Assembly (NCBI GenBank): GCA_030512335.1
Contig: JAULSU010000007.1
Location: 62,001 to 126,000, forward strand
Direction: 5' to 3'
DNA: 64,000 nt
Origin: Immersiella caudata
Lineage: Eukaryota > Ascomycota > Sordariomycetes > Sordariales > Lasiosphaeriaceae
Shown in pieces: positions 10,433-21,026 of this stretch. The position numbers and the translations under genes are program-made. The notes below the pieces were generated by a model that was not told the DNA's origin, did no database searches, and worked only from the letters and a program-made list of their open reading frames with translations. Within the stretch, counting starts at the first letter, position 1. Each line of letters begins with the position of its first letter.

Positions 10433-12446
10433 ATGTTCCACAAGGACGCGAAACTTGAGGAAGTGGTGATCGTGGTTGACCGGGCAGACTCATCCAACAC
10501 ACTGTCGAGCTCTGAGCTTGATTCGCCAAACAAGGAGTTCTCCGACGTCCCGAAATGGTCCCAGAGCCAGAGCTATACAGGCGCGCTCCCGTTGCCTACC
10601 ATCGAGGCTTTCATTCACTCCTCGGCGATTGCGTACTTGGTGTGTATGGCCATATCAATCAGATTCATAGTCCAGCATCGACAATACCTCGAAGAGAACG
10701 CGCCCTCCCAGGAGTGTCAGGCAAACGAATCGGAGTCCTTGACGATGGTGGAATCCAACTTCGACATCAACGTGGCCGCCCTGCAAGACCTTACATTCAC
10801 TCAGGCCAAGCTCATTGACCTTTTCTGGGATATCGGAGTCGGCCAAGGCGGACGACTGTTGCACGGATGGATATTCTATCATGTCGCATGCAGGACTGTC
10901 ACCTCCATCCTGGAGTATTCAGCCCTCCCCTATTGGCTATTAATCGAGATCCTCTTCAGGCCGGACTCCTTGGTATCGCTTCACTTTCTGCTACTCTCGC
11001 TCAGCAAAACGCATCGGTCAACGGGATATCTCAACCTGGCGTTTTTGGCATTCGGGGTAGCGCACGTGCTATTCTTCGGAACTCTGTGGAGTACGGCAAC
11101 CGGGTATAAGTCACCTGTACAGGATGGCTACTCGATGCCAGATGGATCCTGGGTGACCAGGTCCAGCGAATCGCTTAGGATATGCTGGAATGTCGACTAT
11201 GAGAGGCTCTCAGACAAATCCGGCCTACACGAAGACCAGGGCGTCGTTCTCGGCCCTACTTTTGGGTCGCTTTTCAGATCATTCGAAGAGTTGAGTCCGC
11301 CCGACAACATGTTGGGTAGCTTTCGGGAAAGTAATGGGTTCTGGGGCAGATTCAATCCAACTACGGCGTCAGCTGACTTCCAGAACATTTACGCCTGTAA
11401 GTGGTGTATTATTTTTGTTATAAATGGGAAGATGCAAAGGCTTTTGCTAACACTAAGCCGGTGTAGATGCGAGGACTAAGTACACCCTCGAAAGATTCAT
11501 GGTGCACTACCTATTGAGTCTCAACTCGCTGGATCTCACCCCCAAAAATAACGCTACATGGGATGCCAACCATCCCTATTGTTCGCGTCTGGGCCCCAAG
11601 GGCTTTAGAGTGTCCCTTACGAGACTAGCGACCCCGAGGGCGGGCGTCCGCTTACGATCCAGGGATGGCAATTCCTGGGAGACTTGGAGGTAGGATCAGA
11701 GGGGACGTCTCCAAATCTTCTTTGGCTCAACGGAGAGCTTCCGGACCCATGGAAGAACTCAGAGCCCGGGAAAACAGGTTTTCGGTCCTCAAATTTTCAC
11801 CTTAATGAGTCCGCTTTACCCCAATCGATGCTGTCAGCTTTCAACTCAACTCTGTGGTATCGAGGCGGTCCCACGCCCATCGAGGCCCCCTTTTTGGAGC
11901 TGGGCAAGACCTGGTATGCGGCCACCTAATAGGGTAAAGGCTTTGCTGACTGAACATCACAGTGCCAATGCATTATTTCCTTCTCTCCTGGGAGAATGTC
12001 TCTGCTACAAGGGCAAGCCCGTCACAAAAGAATTTCGAGTCAACAAGTTTTGCACTGGCGGTACGGATCGAAACCAGTATATCTGGGGATTGTCATTATT
12101 ACTAGCCCTTATTGGGGCCGTCTTCGAATCCATATGGGTCCTAGTATTGCTGTACCTCTGGATATCCTCTAACCAGAGGAGCAAGCTGGTTCGGTCTGGC
12201 AGATCCATGACTGGTGATGTGAGGAATATGTTGTATCTGTCTGGGGGTATAAACAGGGAATTAGGAAATGCATCCAGTAGAAAGACAAACAAGGCTCTGC
12301 GGAAAGCCTTATCCAGGCGCCGCCATTTGGGTTTCGCGACGGTGGACGAGAGCGCTTCACCGAACGAAATTGGTCTTGTGGGTGTACAGAAAGGACAGGG
12401 CGCCCGGAGGAAGGTAAAGCCAGATCGTTCGGGGCACTATAAGTGA
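10433..12446 (+). pseudogene. Large membrane protein, paralogue 2, apparently frameshifted
   Basis: Exons follow the first copy: 10433-11396, 11467-11913 and 11963-12446, with clean introns (GCTAAC and GCTGAC branch sites). Shared blocks include GGRLLHGWIFYHVACRTVT, FHLNES with NSTLW, and the tail GDVRNMLYLSGGI. The start at 10433 gives an N-terminus like that of copy 1 (MFHKDAKLEE against MAKNAKVQLEE). In exon 2 the frame matching copy 1 changes near 11604-11610, in GGCTTTAGAGTG: the first half continues to a stop at 11691 while the homologous second half (IQGWQFLGD) is in another frame. No GT-AG pair fits an intron there. A 2-bp AG expansion or 1-bp loss would explain it. The frameshift could be real decay or a sequence error. 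Confidence 0.6.
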
Positions 12447-12839
12447 TTTTGTATGAAAGACAACAGACTCATTCGATGCAGTTAATGCCATTTCGACCTT
12501 ACCAAACGCCTGTACTGATCATGTGCATCTCTCATGAAATAGATGCCCCTTCTGTTCTAGTCGGCGTCCTAGTCGGTGCCACCCTCAACCTCCACGTCCA
12601 GGGGTAACTATCCGAGCCTAGCCTCAGCCCTATTGGCCGAGAGCCAAGACCCATCTATCCCGCCACCCCGGCTCAGGGGCTGGCTAAAGAATCCGCTTCC
12701 AGAATCCTTCGAATCCGAACTGTCTCTTGGCACCAGCGGCAGTCACCCTTCTGAAAATTCTACAAAGCTGTCATGCCCCAACGACTTCCGTTCTCCTATC
12801 CCGTCCAATCCGCCGTCAACAATCCCATCCACTACCAAA
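12447..12839. other. Spacer, nothing recognised
   Basis: Sequence between the second membrane-protein copy and the methyltransferase pseudogene. The open frame of the pseudogene extends back to 12576, but that extension is Pro/Ser-rich and has no family resemblance. Confidence 0.4.
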
Positions 12840-13566
12840 ATGCCACCTTCGCGCCCCGGCGCAGTTTGCTACACCCCCTTCCTCCTCTCCATCTACGACC
12901 TCTGGGTCCTCGCCCTAAAAAATGTCCTACGTCTGGTGCTGCCCCACCCCCAGTATCCTCCTCCCCCTTTTCCAAGAACACCTCTCCCGGCATCTCGGCA
13001 TCGGCGTCGCATCTGGATATTTCCCGTGCCCCCGAGCTGCCCAGAGGGAAGGGCAAGTGAGAGCAAGACAGGAGATTACGTTGATGGATTTGAATGGGAA
13101 TGCGTTAGTGGCTGCAAGAAGAGGATAGAGGGGGAGAGCGGGGGGGGATGTGAGGTTGAGACGGTGAAAGGATGCGCTGGCGGGGGTTCTGGAGGAGTTG
13201 GGAGGGATGAAGGTTGATCCAGTTGGTTTGTTTAATTTAGTGCATCGTTTTCCGGCGGCAGCGGGGAGAAATTCAAGGGTGTTTAGTTTGGCAGCGAAGG
13301 TGTTGAGTGAGGAGGGGGTGTTGGCTGGGTGTACCATCTTGGGTAGGGAGGCGATGGGGTGGAACTTGTTGGCGTGGGTGACGATATTTTTGTTTAATCT
13401 TATAGGGGTGTTTGGAAGCTGGGGGGATAGTAGGGAGGTGTTGGAGAGGGGACTGATGAGGAAGTCTGGTGAGGTCAAGGCGTGGGTGTTTGGGCAGATG
13501 TTGTTGTTTAAGGCGTTGAAACCGAGAAAGAAGACGGAGAGAACTGGAAAGGCCGAAGCGGATTAG
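12840..13566 (+). pseudogene. SAM-dependent methyltransferase pseudogene
   Basis: Fragments of one class I methyltransferase appear in successive frames. They are MPPSRPGAVCYTPFLLSIYD from 12840, then SYVWCCPTPSILLP and the degenerate glycine-rich SAM loop GIGVASGYF (12925-13025), DLNGNALVAA (about 13085-13110), a short piece around 13115-13170, and DPVGLFNLVH to the end (13198-13566). At least three frame changes are needed. The first sits in an A6 run at 12917-12922, where A5 would restore the frame. The canonical loop DVGVGTG is also altered. The order of motifs is that of small fungal secondary-metabolism-type methyltransferases. Homopolymer sequencing error is the main alternative to true decay. 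Confidence 0.7.
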
Positions 13567-13594
13567 GGGCTGTGAGGGAGGGTGCTCCCTTCAT

Positions 13595-14884
13595 CTAGTA
13601 CTTCATCCGACTGGGCAAACCCCTCATCTGCGACGCAACATCCCCATCCAACCCCAATACCTCATGAATCCACTCCAAAATGACAAAAAAGGCCTCCGGC
13701 TCCCCCATATGCTTCCTCCCCGCCACCGCCCTCGCCAGCTTCGGGCCCCCATGCTCCAACGCCACATACAAATCCTCAATCGGAAAAATCTCATCCTTCT
13801 TCCCATTCACAAGCAGCACCTTGCAGCTCTTCTTCTTCAACGTCCCATCATTCACCAGCGAGAACTTCCCCGCCTCTTGGATGAACTTCTCAAGGGTATC
13901 ATAGCCCCACTTGAACGCCAGCGCGTTGGCCAGATCAAACGGAAACTCCAGCACGTTCACCTTCTCCAGCCACTCCCGGTCAAACATGTGATGACATCCT
14001 CCGCCCTGTGAGACCACACCGAGCAACCTGTCGGCGTGCGTGTGTCCCGCTCGTAGAGAGTAATATCCCCCCGTTGAGAAACCCCAGACCACGACGCGCT
14101 GCGCATCCAACTCCTTTTGTGCGGCAATCCAATCCAACACCGAACTCCACTGCCTATCCGGACTTTCTGGGTCTTTTGCATTCGCAGGTGAGTCTCCCGT
14201 CCCGGGGATCTCCACCACCACTGTGGCTACGCCTTTGTCGAGCCATCCCCGCTGCCAAACCGCCAGTTCGGTACGGTGACCGTCGAGCCCCGTGAAGATG
14301 AGCACGACAGGGAATTTGCCCGTTCCAGGGGGGACGAGATAATTAGCCGGAATCGTATCCCCCTCTCCTTGCTTCGCGTACGCATGAGGAACCAAAACCT
14401 CTTTGATCGGGAACTCCATGAGCGCCGCGCCCTTGTAAAAGGCATCCTTTCCTGCCTTCCAGCACTCGTTTTGCTTGGGGGAGCGGATCGCTGGGAACCG
14501 GGCGATGCGAAAAACGGCGGAGGCACGGAGGTAGTACTCAGAGGCTTTCTCTTTGTTACCAGAGGCGAGGGCTTCATCGGCGATGGAGAGGAGGTTGCTT
14601 GCTTGCGGGAGGAAGTGAGAGGCGTAGGCGTCCCAGTCATAGGGGGGTTTAAGACCTGCGGAGATGATGGAGTGGGCGATGGGTTCGAAGTCGGCGAGGC
14701 AGCCGAACATGAAGGGGTAGACGCCCATGGCGCACTGGGGTGGTCAGTGAGTGTGCCTTTCCGAAATATGGGTGCCAAGACTTACAGGGGCCTTCCATTT
14801 TGTCTCCCATAGCTTCTCGAAGGATTCGTGGTGAATCGCGGGCTTGTTGATGGCTTCGCCGATGAAGTACTTGTGGTCTCCCAT
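13595..14884 (-). CDS. Alpha/beta hydrolase, Ayg1/FrsA-like
   Basis: Exon 1 is 14786-14884 and exon 2 is 13595-14734; the 51-nt intron has GTAAGT and CTGAC sites. The product is 412 residues, the usual length for Ayg1-type proteins, which shorten polyketide chains in pigment pathways. The N-terminal helical cap (KPPYDWDAYASHF) is followed by the hydrolase core. The nucleophile elbow is GFSTGG with Ser at about 253. The Asp in KKDEIFPIED and the His in GRKHMGEPEAF complete a Ser-Asp-His triad. There is no signal peptide, so it is cytosolic. It neighbours a methyltransferase pseudogene, but no polyketide synthase is in the window, so a pigment role is inference from family only; other FrsA-like esterase activities are possible. 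Confidence 0.82.
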
Positions 14885-15213
14885 GGTTTCTGCCGTAAAA
14901 ATTGCTGGTTGTTTCGGATTTTGGAGCAAGTTGAGAATGGAGGTTGAAGTGAGATGTCAGTCGGACTGAAAGTGGGGGAAGCCGGAGCCGGCATTGAACT
15001 CCGCGCCGTTCCATCAAGGAGCTTCCATGAGTCAAACTAGTGTCAGGCCGGCTGCTTCGGACGCTATCTCCCGCTGTCCAACGGCCCGCCTGGTCGGGTC
15101 AGCCCGAAGAGCCGCATTTAGAAGTGGGTGTTTCCCAATCAGGGGAAAGGGTGACCATAGCTGAGGGTTAGGGTTGAACACAAGCTTCTTGACCCTCCCC
15201 TGGCTATTTCGTA
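14885..15213. other. Intergenic, nothing recognised
   Basis: Short spacer upstream of the hydrolase and downstream of the next minus-strand gene. It presumably carries the hydrolase promoter. No motif stands out. Confidence 0.4.
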
Positions 15214-17290
15214 TTATATCGCTATTCCCCAGTAATGCGCTGACTGGGGTTGTGATAGTGGTTCCTGGCTCTTGCCTGCGCTCCCCCGCATCGAGAATTG
15301 TGAGACCTCACTGCAGGAAGAGATAGGAGACACCTCGACCAAAGCCACCTCAGACCCCCACAGCCCGTCCCTGTTCCCGCTGCCTCTCCCTCCTTCCTGT
15401 GCCTCCAATCTTCCCTCTTCAACCTCCCCCCTTCGGTTCACCCCAAAGCCTCCCATCCACTCCCCAAACACGCCTGCCCCATCCCCCTTTCTCGCAACGA
15501 CCTCCATGCTCTCCATCACGCAGAATCTAAACAGATCCACCGCCCCAAAGCTCGTCAAATCCAACCTTCCCCCAACACCCCTTGCCAACATAACCCACCA
15601 CAGCACCACTTGCACCCCTATGCAAAAGAGAATAGCTGCCCCTCCGATGGCCACGTACGCAATCAACGTTCCCTTCTCAGCCACCGTCTTAAATTCCTGG
15701 TAAGCCAACCGCACTGTTGTCGTACGTTCCGGAAGAGGCGACAAGAAGTGATCCACGCCAGTCTTGACGAAGTTTCCCCCGAAGCGAGCAGGTATGAGGC
15801 GGCGCATCATGCCTGACTGCGAGTAATAGAGCGGAAGGGCGAGAATGGATTGAAAGGTTGCAAACATGTTTGAAGCGACCATCGGGTTCTTGGCGTTCTC
15901 CATGTTGAAGTACGGGAGGGTGAGGTACAGTACCGTGACGAGAGATGAGGCTGAGAACGGGGCGAGTGGTGCGGTGGTGTTGGGTGGGCGATTCCAGGTT
16001 GTGGTGTCGTTGAGAAGATTGGCGTAGACTTTCATCATGTCTTGGGCGGAAATTGGGGCCGGAACCGGGGTGAGGGGAGGGGTGAACTGGTAAGACATGA
16101 CAGTCGCGTTGATACGGGAGTATGCCACGGTGGCGGTGCGGAAGTGCGACGACATGGCGAGGGTCCAGGAGTCTTCCGTTTGCCAGGTCGTGTTGGTCTG
16201 ACAGGTTTGGGACAGTGCGAGGACCTCGGGGCATTTTATGAGTTCTGCCTTCTGTTAGTCTGGATCTCAGCGAGGAACGTGGCAACTAACTGGCTTGCAC
16301 GGTGTTGAGAGATGTGTTGGCAATGCAGAGGAGGAAACCACCGATGTTGAAGCCCCAGTACCGGCCGTAGTGCAGTACGCAGTCCTTCGCCAAGTCAAAG
16401 CTGACGCTTGGGTCGCCGACCCCGTATCGCAGGTTGTGCCCACGGTGATTCTCGGCGAGCAAGATGTCGGCCTCTGGGTTGTCCGGGTCCATCAGTGCCT
16501 CCGGCATCGTGAAAATGGCTTCACCTGGAATGAAGTACTCGCGGTCGCAATGAAGTGGGTTCTGGTCTTTGACTGCATTCAGGCCACAGCTTTTAGAGCG
16601 GATGTCTTCGGGTGTCAACTCGATGGAGCGGGACGTTGACTGAACAAAGGAGCCAAACTTGGACCCGAGAATGATATCAGTGAAACCGGCGTATTCACTT
16701 GCTGCGCTGACGTTCATGCCGTGTGCCCCGAAGCCAGAGACTGAATCTTTGACGGAGACAAAAACTGGATAGACCTCGACTTTGCCTGCTTTTCGTCAGC
16801 TCTGGATGACCTTCCTGGTCTCTTGCTCGAGCCAGGACTTACTCATGACCAACACGCCCGTTACCGGAACAACGACCATGGTGATAAGACGTCCCAAGCT
16901 CCACATCCTTGCCCTGAAGGTTGAAACAGATGGCGAGACCAGGAGCTGAAATAGGCCGGGGATAGTTGTCCCGACGTCCAGTGCCAAGAACTCGATGAGC
17001 CTCTTCGAGCGAGACTCCTCGGTGAGCTCATCCCCGCCGGCCATGGCGACGATGGCCCATTTCGCCTGTTCCAACGTCACCGCAAGGGTTGCCGCGAGCG
17101 AGAGACCAGCCAACTCGGAGATGACACGGAGGAAAAAGATGGAGTAACTACGTGAGTGGCTGACGAGCGGGAGGTCCTTGGTCAAAACCGAGCCGTTGGC
17201 CTGCAACGCTGTTAGAAGTAGGAGAATAGTCGTGAGAAGGGTGAAAATCCATTCTTGGCGGAGAAGTCGGAAGAGGAAGAAAAACCGCAT
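15214..17290 (-). CDS. Large polytopic membrane protein
   Basis: Exons 16843-17290, 16291-16785 and 15214-16244 splice cleanly (introns of 57 and 46 nt with GTAAGT/GTTAGT donors and a GACTAAC branch) to 657 residues. The first exon carries several membrane spans (IFTLLTTILLLLTALQA and later MVVVPVTGVLVMS). A long central segment, probably extracellular or lumenal, has many Asn-x-Ser/Thr sites. A late span (IAYVAIGGAAILFCIGVQVVLWWVML) precedes a cytosolic tail of ~100 residues rich in Gly and Glu. The layout resembles the tandem membrane proteins 3-8 kb away, but I see no convincing block identity. No family name is claimed. Confidence 0.72.
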
Positions 17291-18739
17291 CGTCGGCGTC
17301 TGTGAGAATGAAAATTCGTCATTGAGGCTCTGGCGAATGCAACCAACTCAAAGACTTTCCCGACTTCCGGGTCAGACGGCGGCCCCCCCCAGCTAGTTAT
17401 GAGTCCATCGCCTACCAGCGTCAAGGTGCGTATCCTGCCCCTATATGCCGAATGTCTTGGTCGTTTCGCATGATAGGTCTCCTCTCGGTGTCGCCAGCAG
17501 CCAGTCGCCCTGTAAGGCAGTTTTGCCCCTGGAGAGCGGGAGTCGGGTCGACCAATCAATTCGACAGAACTCTCTGGCATGCATTGTTGAGACGAAAGCT
17601 GAACTTGGGCGTGCGATCGCGACCAATGGCCAGGTCGTTGCGCAAATCGTGGAATGGGCCGCCAAAAGCGGCTGTGCCCGGGCTCGACCAATCAAGACGC
17701 GGGAAAGCGAAGCTGAGACCCGCGGAAGGGGGGCAGCGAACCCTAACGAAGACGGTTGTTCTCCTGTCGGTGACCTGCAACTCTGGATGATTGGGGTTTG
17801 CTGGCTCTGTGATTTTTCAATTGCCTACGGAAGGCTGCACAAAGCATCACGATAGTTTGTGGCCATGAATTAAGGAAAAGAAAAAGTGGGACCTGTCAGC
17901 TCTCGTCAAAGACGCGACTGGGATGGACGATGCGGTCATCCTCAGCAAGGCCCCCTCAGAAGATAACAAGGCAAGGGAGAAGAAAACCCGTATGATGACA
18001 GCATGTCTGGGTGAAGATACGTTGGTCGTTGCGAACGTCACGTTTGGGAAGTGTGACAATTTGGAAGACCCGCCCCACCTCGTGGACTTTTCGACGGGAG
18101 CTCGTGCACTCTCGGGAAATTTTGTCTCGCGTGCGGGTTAGGTGGGTCCAAATATTTTGGTGGGAAGCGCGGGTGAGGCAGTCACGGACGACGTCCACTT
18201 CGCAGTCCGAACGGTCGAGGCTCTTATCCCTCAGTTTCGTTTTCTTCTCTTTTGTCCAATTCGCGCGCAGCTCCTCCCCCTCCATGCGTTTTGACCAAAG
18301 CTGTCACCCGACACTCGAGGGGATCTAGACCTCACCTCACCGCAGACTAGCCGTTTCGAGGCGAGTGGCAGCCACCAGTCGCGCTCGTGGGGCTCTCATG
18401 GCTGCCTGAGTCGCTGCACCCAACCGCATGGATAATCATTTTCCAAGACCGTGTGAGCCTATTTGCCGTGATTGGCGGGCATCCGGGAGCGCCCGCAGCG
18501 CTGCACGTCTCAGCTCAATGTCGTGCACCAACTCAGCCGCGCCCTCGTTGTTTTCGGCCAAGAAATCGGCGATCGTGGTCGCACACGCCGTTGAACGCTC
18601 CAATTGCAGCGTTTGGGTGATCAAACCGGTCAGAATACCCTTGGGGTCGAGGAGCTGAGTGGTATAAGACTGTCTCCTCGGATTCTCGGTGTCTATCTAA
18701 ACCCTCCTCTGCCACTCCCCTGAACTGCTGGCTGACAAA
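17291..18739. other. Intergenic, laccase upstream region
   Basis: Divergent spacer of 1.4 kb. Open frames at 17445-18330 exist on both strands, overlap one another and look like chance. A TATAAG at 18663-18668 lies 72 nt before the laccase ATG. Confidence 0.45.
18663..18668 (+). promoter_or_regulatory. TATA-like element of laccase gene
   Basis: TATAAG sits 72 nt upstream of the laccase start codon. Position and sequence fit a fungal core promoter. It is a single short motif. Confidence 0.35.
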
Positions 18740-20950
18740 ATGAAGCTTCTCGGGCGCTTGTGGGAAGTCCTCAACTTTGCGAATCTCCTACCATTCAGCG
18801 ACAATGGCATCGACCACATGCAGGTGCCGCTCCTCGGTGACGCGGACCAATCCGCTCTTCCGCCGAGGGGTCCCCGATTCCGACCTCCGGGCCACGCCGA
18901 TGATCAGCCCGGCCCTGAGTTCATGTGCGAATACCCAACCATGACCGGCTGGCGACACTGCTCCACTCCTGATGACCGCGGCTGCTGGCTCACGAACGAC
19001 AAGGGCGACAAGTTCGACATCAACACCAACTACGAGAACATCGCTCCAGTCGGCGTGGTACGCCCGTACACACTCGAGGCCAGGGATGGATGGTTCAATG
19101 CTGATGGCATGAACTTCACAGACGCCAAGCTTTTCAACGGAGCCTATCCCGGACCATGGATCCAGGCCTGCTGGGGCGACACAATACGCGTGACCGTCAA
19201 GAACAGGATGAAGCACAACGGGACTAGCATCCATTGGCATGGTATCCGCCAGAACCAGACAATGCACATGGATGGTGTGAATGGCATCACTCAGTGTCCC
19301 ATTGCTTCGGGACACGAGTTTGTCTATGAGTGGAAGGCCACCCAGTACGGCTCCAGTTGGTATCATTCGCATTACTCCATGCAGTACGCCGATGGCTTGG
19401 TAGGCCCTTTGGTGAGTGTCCACTGGCACCTCCAACCCCTTGGGAACATGCTGACATGGACTATGTAGACGCTTCATGGCCCTAGCCCTGGGCCCTATGA
19501 TCATGCAGCAGACATCCCTCTACTTGTGACGGACTGGGGTATGTGACTTCTTCATCATCCCTGCAACGGTTCCGAGTCTCTGTGGTTGCATTGTGCTAAT
19601 GCCTTATGCTGCCAGGTCACAATAGCGGGTTCGAGGCACTTTACACCGGACTGAAGAACCAAACGATCCTCTTGAACGGCCGCGGCGATATCACCAAGTT
19701 CTCTGGCAACAAGGCTCCGCTCACACCCCCAAAGCCTTATTCTCTTGTCTTCGAGCCCAAGCAGCCCAACAGGAGGGCAAAAAGATATCTGTTACGCCTT
19801 ATCAACACCTCATTTGACACCACATTTGTGTTTTCCATCGACAACCACAACCTCACCATTGTCAGCGCCGATTTCGTGCCCATCCATCCTTATTCGAACA
19901 CGTCGGTCCTGATAGGCATTGGCCAACGCTACAATGCTATTGTCGAAGCCAACCCCATTGCCAACGCCAGCCAGCCCATCCGGTCAAAGGATTTCTGGAT
20001 GCGCACCTACGTTGCCGAGTGTGCCAACACAGCTGGGTACCCCCAAAACTATGAGACCAACGGTATCCTTCGCTACGATGCCTCCAGCACCGCCGACCCA
20101 GTCAGCCTGCCGTGGAATAACGTCTCGAAGAAGTGTTCTGACGAGACCTACTCCAGTCTCGTGCCCATCTTGCCATGGAATATCGGAAATTCCGCCAATG
20201 CAGGACAGGAGCACGACGTTGTGCTCGACCAGACCCAGACCACAAAGTTCGGTCCCCATGGAGTGTTTGGACTGGAGCCGACGACGTTTGGCTCGAGCTT
20301 CATTCCACTGAGGATCAACTTCAGCGATCCTACATTCCTACTTCTCAACAACACCGGAAAGTGGCCTGAGCAGTGGGTCATCACGCCTGAGAACTATGGT
20401 GCAGAGGACTGGGTGTATCTTGTGATTGCGGGTGACCGCAAGAAGAACTACAGGTCCATTGGGGCACACCCGGTAAGTTAGCGCCACATCACCCCATTCA
20501 CTGATTGCAAGAGCTGACAACAAAGTCTAGATACACCTCCACGGCCATGACTTCGCCATCCTGCAGCAAGCAGAGGCCCAGAAAGTCGATTACGGCAACC
20601 TAGATCTAAAGTTCGACAACCCACCTCGCCGTGACGTCGTCCTACTGCCACGCAACGGGTTCGTCGTCATCGCATTCAAGACCGACAACCCCGGTGCCTG
20701 GCTCCTGCACTGCCACATTGCCAGACACGCCGCCGAAGGGCTGGCCATGCAGATTTTGGAGCGGCAGAAGGATGCCGACAAGATCTGGCCGTGGGGGACC
20801 TCCAAGGCTATCGCAGAGGCACGGAAGACTTGTCAACAGTGGAACCAGTGGCACACGAACTGCGAGAACTGGTGGCCTGGTGGGAAGGCGGGTTGTGCTA
20901 GGAAGGAAGAAGATCCGGTTTTCTCTTTTCAAGATGATTCAGGCATCTGA
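18740..20950 (+). CDS. Asco-laccase (multicopper oxidase)
   Basis: Exons 18740-19411, 19469-19538, 19616-20472 and 20531-20950 give 672 residues. Laccases oxidise phenols and reduce oxygen to water using four copper ions. All ligand motifs are seen: HWHG (165-168), WYHSH (207-211), IHLHGHD (534-540) and HCHIARH (593-599) with the type-1 Cys at 594; the axial position is Leu 604. The protein ends in DSGI, the C-terminal plug typical of ascomycete laccases. Oddly, the N-terminus (MKLLGRLWEVLNFANLLPFS) is a poor signal peptide. Either the enzyme is intracellular or membrane-associated, or an upstream exon was missed. It could act in pigment, lignin or phenol chemistry; no partner gene decides this. 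Confidence 0.9.
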
Positions 20951-21026
20951 GCTGGGTGGTGTGATCTAGCGTAATGCTTCGTATTTTGACGATACCAATC
21001 CAGAGTTAGAATACTTTCAAGTCTCA

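Noticed and set aside
11397..11700. An extra intron to repair the frame of the second membrane-protein copy.
   Set aside because: No donor/acceptor pair near 11600 gives the needed phase with a plausible length; a frameshift is simpler.
12576..12839. An upstream start for the methyltransferase pseudogene.
   Set aside because: The extension is Pro/Ser-rich with no family match; the recognisable domain starts at 12840.
17445..18330. Open frames in the laccase upstream region.
   Set aside because: Overlapping frames on both strands with basic, Arg/Ser-rich random composition; more likely promoter.
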